The notes under the pieces: model-generated
What the model saw: the letters and a program-made list of their open reading frames with translations, nothing else
Told to the model about the DNA's origin: nothing
Database searches by the model: none
NCBI GenBank assembly: GCA_034409055.1
Contig: DAOUMU010000337.1
Location: 1-6,259 of the forward strand
Source: DAOUMU01 sp034409055
Lineage (GTDB): Bacteria; Chloroflexota; Anaerolineae; 4572-78; J111
Direction: 5' to 3'
Length of the DNA stretch: 6,259 bases
Program-made: the position numbers and the translations under genes
Part shown: one piece after another, positions 4,321 through 6,259 of the stretch
How positions within the stretch are numbered: the first letter of the stretch is position 1
Layout of the letters: every line of letters starts with the position of its first letter

Positions 4321-6108
4321 AGTCGTGATTTCCTGTTCCACCTGGGCTTGCAGGCGGTAAATTCTGCGGTAGATGCCGGCCTGGGCCATCAGTTCCTGGT
4401 GTGCGCCTTGCTGAATCACCCGTCCCTGGTCGAGCACCAGGATTTTGTCGGCCCGCATCACGGTTTGGATACGATGGGCGATGATCAAGGTCGTCCGCCC
4501 TTTTTGCAGTCGTTCCAGGGCGGCGTGAATGAGCGCTTCCGTTTCGGTATCGACCGCCGAGACCGCGTCATCAAAAATCAGGATGCGCGGATCTTTCAGC
4601 AGGGTCCGGGCAATGGCCACACGTTGTTTTTGGCCACCGGACAGGGTGACGCCTTTTTCACCCACCAGGGTATCGTACCCATCGGGGAAGGTCATAATGA
4701 CGTCGTGGATGGCCGCGGCCCGGGCCGCGGCTTCAATCTCCGTATCGGTCACCGCATGATCGACTCCGTAGGCAATGTTCTCGCGGACGGTCCGTGAGAA
4801 CAGAAAGGGTTCCTGCTCGACAATGCCAATCTGCCGTCGCAGCTCGTGCTTGGCATAGTGGCTTAATTCAACCCCGTCCAGCAGGATGCTGCCGCTGTAG
4901 TCGTAAAAGCGGGGCAGCAGATTGACCAAGCTGCTCTTGCCCGAGCCGGTGGGTCCCAGCAAAGCGATGGTTTGCCCCGGTTCAACCTTGAACGAGATAT
5001 TATGCAGAACCGGTGTGCTGCTGTCGTACTCAAAAGAGACATCCTGGAATTCGATGGCTCCCTGGATGGGCTTGGTTGGCTTGAATGTCCCTTTGTCCAC
5101 CTGCTCCCGATTTTCTTTGATGATTTCGGCCACCCGGCTGTAGGAAACCAGGCTCATAGAGGTCTGCACAATCAGGCGACCCAGGTTTTGCATCGGCCAA
5201 ATAATCCAGATAACCAGGCCGGCCACGGCCAGATACGTACCCAGAGTAATCTCACCGTTGATCACCATCATGGCTCCCAGGAAAAAAATGAACAACATTT
5301 GAGCGCCGGAGATGGTTTCGACAATCGGCCAGTAGAAGGCATGTTTTCTGACCAGCCGCCGGCCGCGTTGATATTGCTCCTGGTTGGCTTCTTCAAACTT
5401 GTCGATTTCAAACGATTGCCGGGCAAAAGCCTTGACCACCCGTACCCCACTCAGGTTTTCTTGCAAGGTAGTTGATAAGATTCCTTCTTGCTCCTGGTGA
5501 GACTCGTAAGCGGCATAGATCTTCTTAAAGAAGAAGATCGAGAAGCCGAAGACAATCGGCATGGATATAATCGAGAGCAGCCCTAACTTCAAATTCAGAT
5601 TCAACAGGGCAGCAAAGTTGATGGCGAATAACAAGATAATTCGCCCGACGCCAATGGCTTGATCCGCGAAAAAGCGGCGGATGGTCTCGACATCCGAACT
5701 ACACCGCTGTACCAGTTCGCCGGTTTGAGAACGATCATGGTAGGTAAAGCTCAGGCGCTGAATGTGGTCAAACAGGTAATTGCGCAGGCGTAAGACCGCT
5801 CCCTCGGCCGAGTGAGCGGCTAATTTGCCGCTGATAAAGGTAAAGATCCCCTGGCAAACAGCCAGCCCGACAAATCCCAGGGCAACCAGGTAAAAGGGGG
5901 TGGCTACTTGCCCCGGTAAAACATCGTCAACAAAATATTGCAACAACAGGTAAGTCAACGTTCTGGCGACGGTGGCAATGGACAGGCTCAGAATCGCCCC
6001 CCCGTAAATCCAGCGAAAGCCACCCATTAAACGCCACAGGCCCAACACCCGATTGGTCGCCAGCGTCTGCTTTAGATCTAATTGCGGATATATGGTTGAG
6101 TCTTGCAT
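4228..6108 (-). CDS. Heterodimeric ABC exporter, degenerate-site subunit (permease-ATPase fusion)
   Basis: A 626-residue half-transporter with an exporter membrane domain (about residues 30-310, helices near 36-60, 72-93, 152-171, 174-195, 262-283 and 289-306) followed by an ATPase domain. Visible motifs are A-loop Tyr361, Walker A GPTGSGKSS (385-393), Q-loop Gln432, canonical signature LSGGQ (489-493), Walker B ILIFDD with Asp514 in place of the catalytic Glu, D-loop SAVD (517-520) and switch His545. The Glu-to-Asp change marks the non-hydrolysing site of heterodimeric exporters such as TM287/288. The partner is surely the next gene, 152 bp downstream. Homologues usually end near 580-600; residues 597-626 (starting ERMVNGESANGR) are encoded by heptamer repeats and look like an acquired tail. 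The start is ATG at 6106-6108 with AGAGG 9 nt upstream. An insertion sequence ends within 39 bp of this start, so the native promoter may be displaced. Confidence 0.95.
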   Translation of the reverse strand: MQDSTIYPQLDLKQTLATNRVLGLWRLMGGFRWIYGGAILSLSIATVARTLTYLLLQYFVDDVLPGQVATPFYLVALGFVGLAVCQGIFTFISGKLAAHSAEGAVLRLRNYLFDHIQRLSFTYHDRSQTGELVQRCSSDVETIRRFFADQAIGVGRIILLFAINFAALLNLNLKLGLLSIISMPIVFGFSIFFFKKIYAAYESHQEQEGILSTTLQENLSGVRVVKAFARQSFEIDKFEEANQEQYQRGRRLVRKHAFYWPIVETISGAQMLFIFFLGAMMVINGEITLGTYLAVAGLVIWIIWPMQNLGRLIVQTSMSLVSYSRVAEIIKENREQVDKGTFKPTKPIQGAIEFQDVSFEYDSSTPVLHNISFKVEPGQTIALLGPTGSGKSSLVNLLPRFYDYSGSILLDGVELSHYAKHELRRQIGIVEQEPFLFSRTVRENIAYGVDHAVTDTEIEAAARAAAIHDVIMTFPDGYDTLVGEKGVTLSGGQKQRVAIARTLLKDPRILIFDDAVSAVDTETEALIHAALERLQKGRTTLIIAHRIQTVMRADKILVLDQGRVIQQGAHQELMAQAGIYRRIYRLQAQVEQEITTERMVNGESANGRIEKISVSEWVNQGMVKDE

Positions 6109-6117
6109 GAGAACTAA

Positions 6118-6122
6118 CCTCT
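6118..6122 (-). promoter_or_regulatory. Probable ribosome binding site of the upstream ABC gene
   Basis: The minus strand reads AGAGG here (AAGAGG if preceded by the adjacent A), 9 nt before the ATG. It is a moderate match and lies 25 bp beyond the transposase stop codon. Confidence 0.6.
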
Positions 6123-6147
6123 TGAAATTTAGTATTAGGGCCTTATG

Positions 6148-6259
6148 CTAGATAGGAAAGGCCAAAGACTTGATTTGCAAAAAATCAGGGTTACCCGCCA
6201 GACGGTTGAGATAGATGCACAAGGTGTGGGCGGTTAACTTGGAATAGAGCCTGGTACAT
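6148..6259 (-). CDS. Transposase, C-terminal end (partial; probably IS982 family)
   Basis: An open frame enters from the right edge and gives 36 residues ending in a TAG at 6148-6150. The tail includes KLTAHTLCIYLNRLAGNPDF and ends in LQIKSLAFPI. This 'LTAHTLCIYLNRL.GNP.FLQIK.LAFP' ending is one I associate with DDE transposases of the IS982 family; the family call rests on memory of that motif alone. The catalytic residues lie outside the window, so activity cannot be judged. The element's terminal inverted repeat should lie just past the stop, probably near 6131-6150, where GGGCCTTATGCTAGA is read on the plus strand. The frame runs toward the ABC genes, so read-through could transcribe them. 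Confidence 0.65.
   Translation of the reverse strand, partial: CTRLYSKLTAHTLCIYLNRLAGNPDFLQIKSLAFPI

Noticed and set aside
6139..6163. GGCCTT/AAGGCC inverted repeat as a leader hairpin of the ABC operon
   Set aside because: It overlaps the last codons of the transposase, is only 6 bp with a 13-nt loop and may be coincidental.
6164..6200. Sigma-70 promoter for the ABC operon (TTGCAA as -35)
   Set aside because: No acceptable -10 lies at 16-18 bp spacing, and the stretch is coding sequence of the transposase.

Overview
The window carries four complete genes and one partial gene, all read from the minus strand, so transcription runs from high to low coordinates. In that order they are: the last 36 codons of a transposase (6148-6259, cut by the window edge); two ABC exporter half-transporters (6108-4228 and 4075-2264); a pentapeptide-repeat protein (1823-1026); and a GNAT-type N-acetyltransferase (731-57). 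I see no rRNA, tRNA, CRISPR array or replication origin. Nothing names the organism directly. The mid-range base composition, the style of the proteins and the density of short dispersed repeats suggest a repeat-rich environmental bacterium. Chloroflexota is my first guess and Cyanobacteria second, both as inference only.

The two ABC genes look like the two halves of one heterodimeric exporter with a degenerate ATP site, as in TM287/288, LmrCD and BmrCD. The upstream subunit has a canonical LSGGQ signature but Asp in place of the catalytic Walker B Glu (IFDD). The downstream subunit has the catalytic Glu (IMDE) but a changed signature (LSTGQ). These defects are complementary: one composite site keeps all consensus residues and the other collects both deviations. 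An insertion sequence, probably IS982 family, ends within 39 bp of the start of the upstream subunit.

The most unusual property of the window is how repeats meet genes. Three consecutive genes end in three different heptanucleotide tandem arrays, read here on the coding strand: GCGAATG-like at the end of the upstream ABC gene, AGGTAGC-like at the end of the downstream ABC gene, and GACCAAC at the end of the pentapeptide gene. In each case the array supplies the last codons or lies next to the stop. The fourth gene (GNAT) ends 7 bp from a copy of a palindrome-bearing repeat. A second copy of that repeat sits in frame inside the same gene, adding about 22 residues next to the expected start of a helix.

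The intergenic stretches are mostly fold-back repeats. The 294 bp between the pentapeptide and GNAT genes holds a nested inverted-repeat element (780-917) and a 21-bp-arm hairpin (948-1001). The 440 bp between the downstream ABC gene and the pentapeptide gene holds a 117-bp MITE-like element (1884-2000), two small palindromes and the tail of the AGGTAGC array. The 152 bp between the two ABC genes holds a long heptamer hairpin and an ATTGC...GCAAT dispersed repeat.
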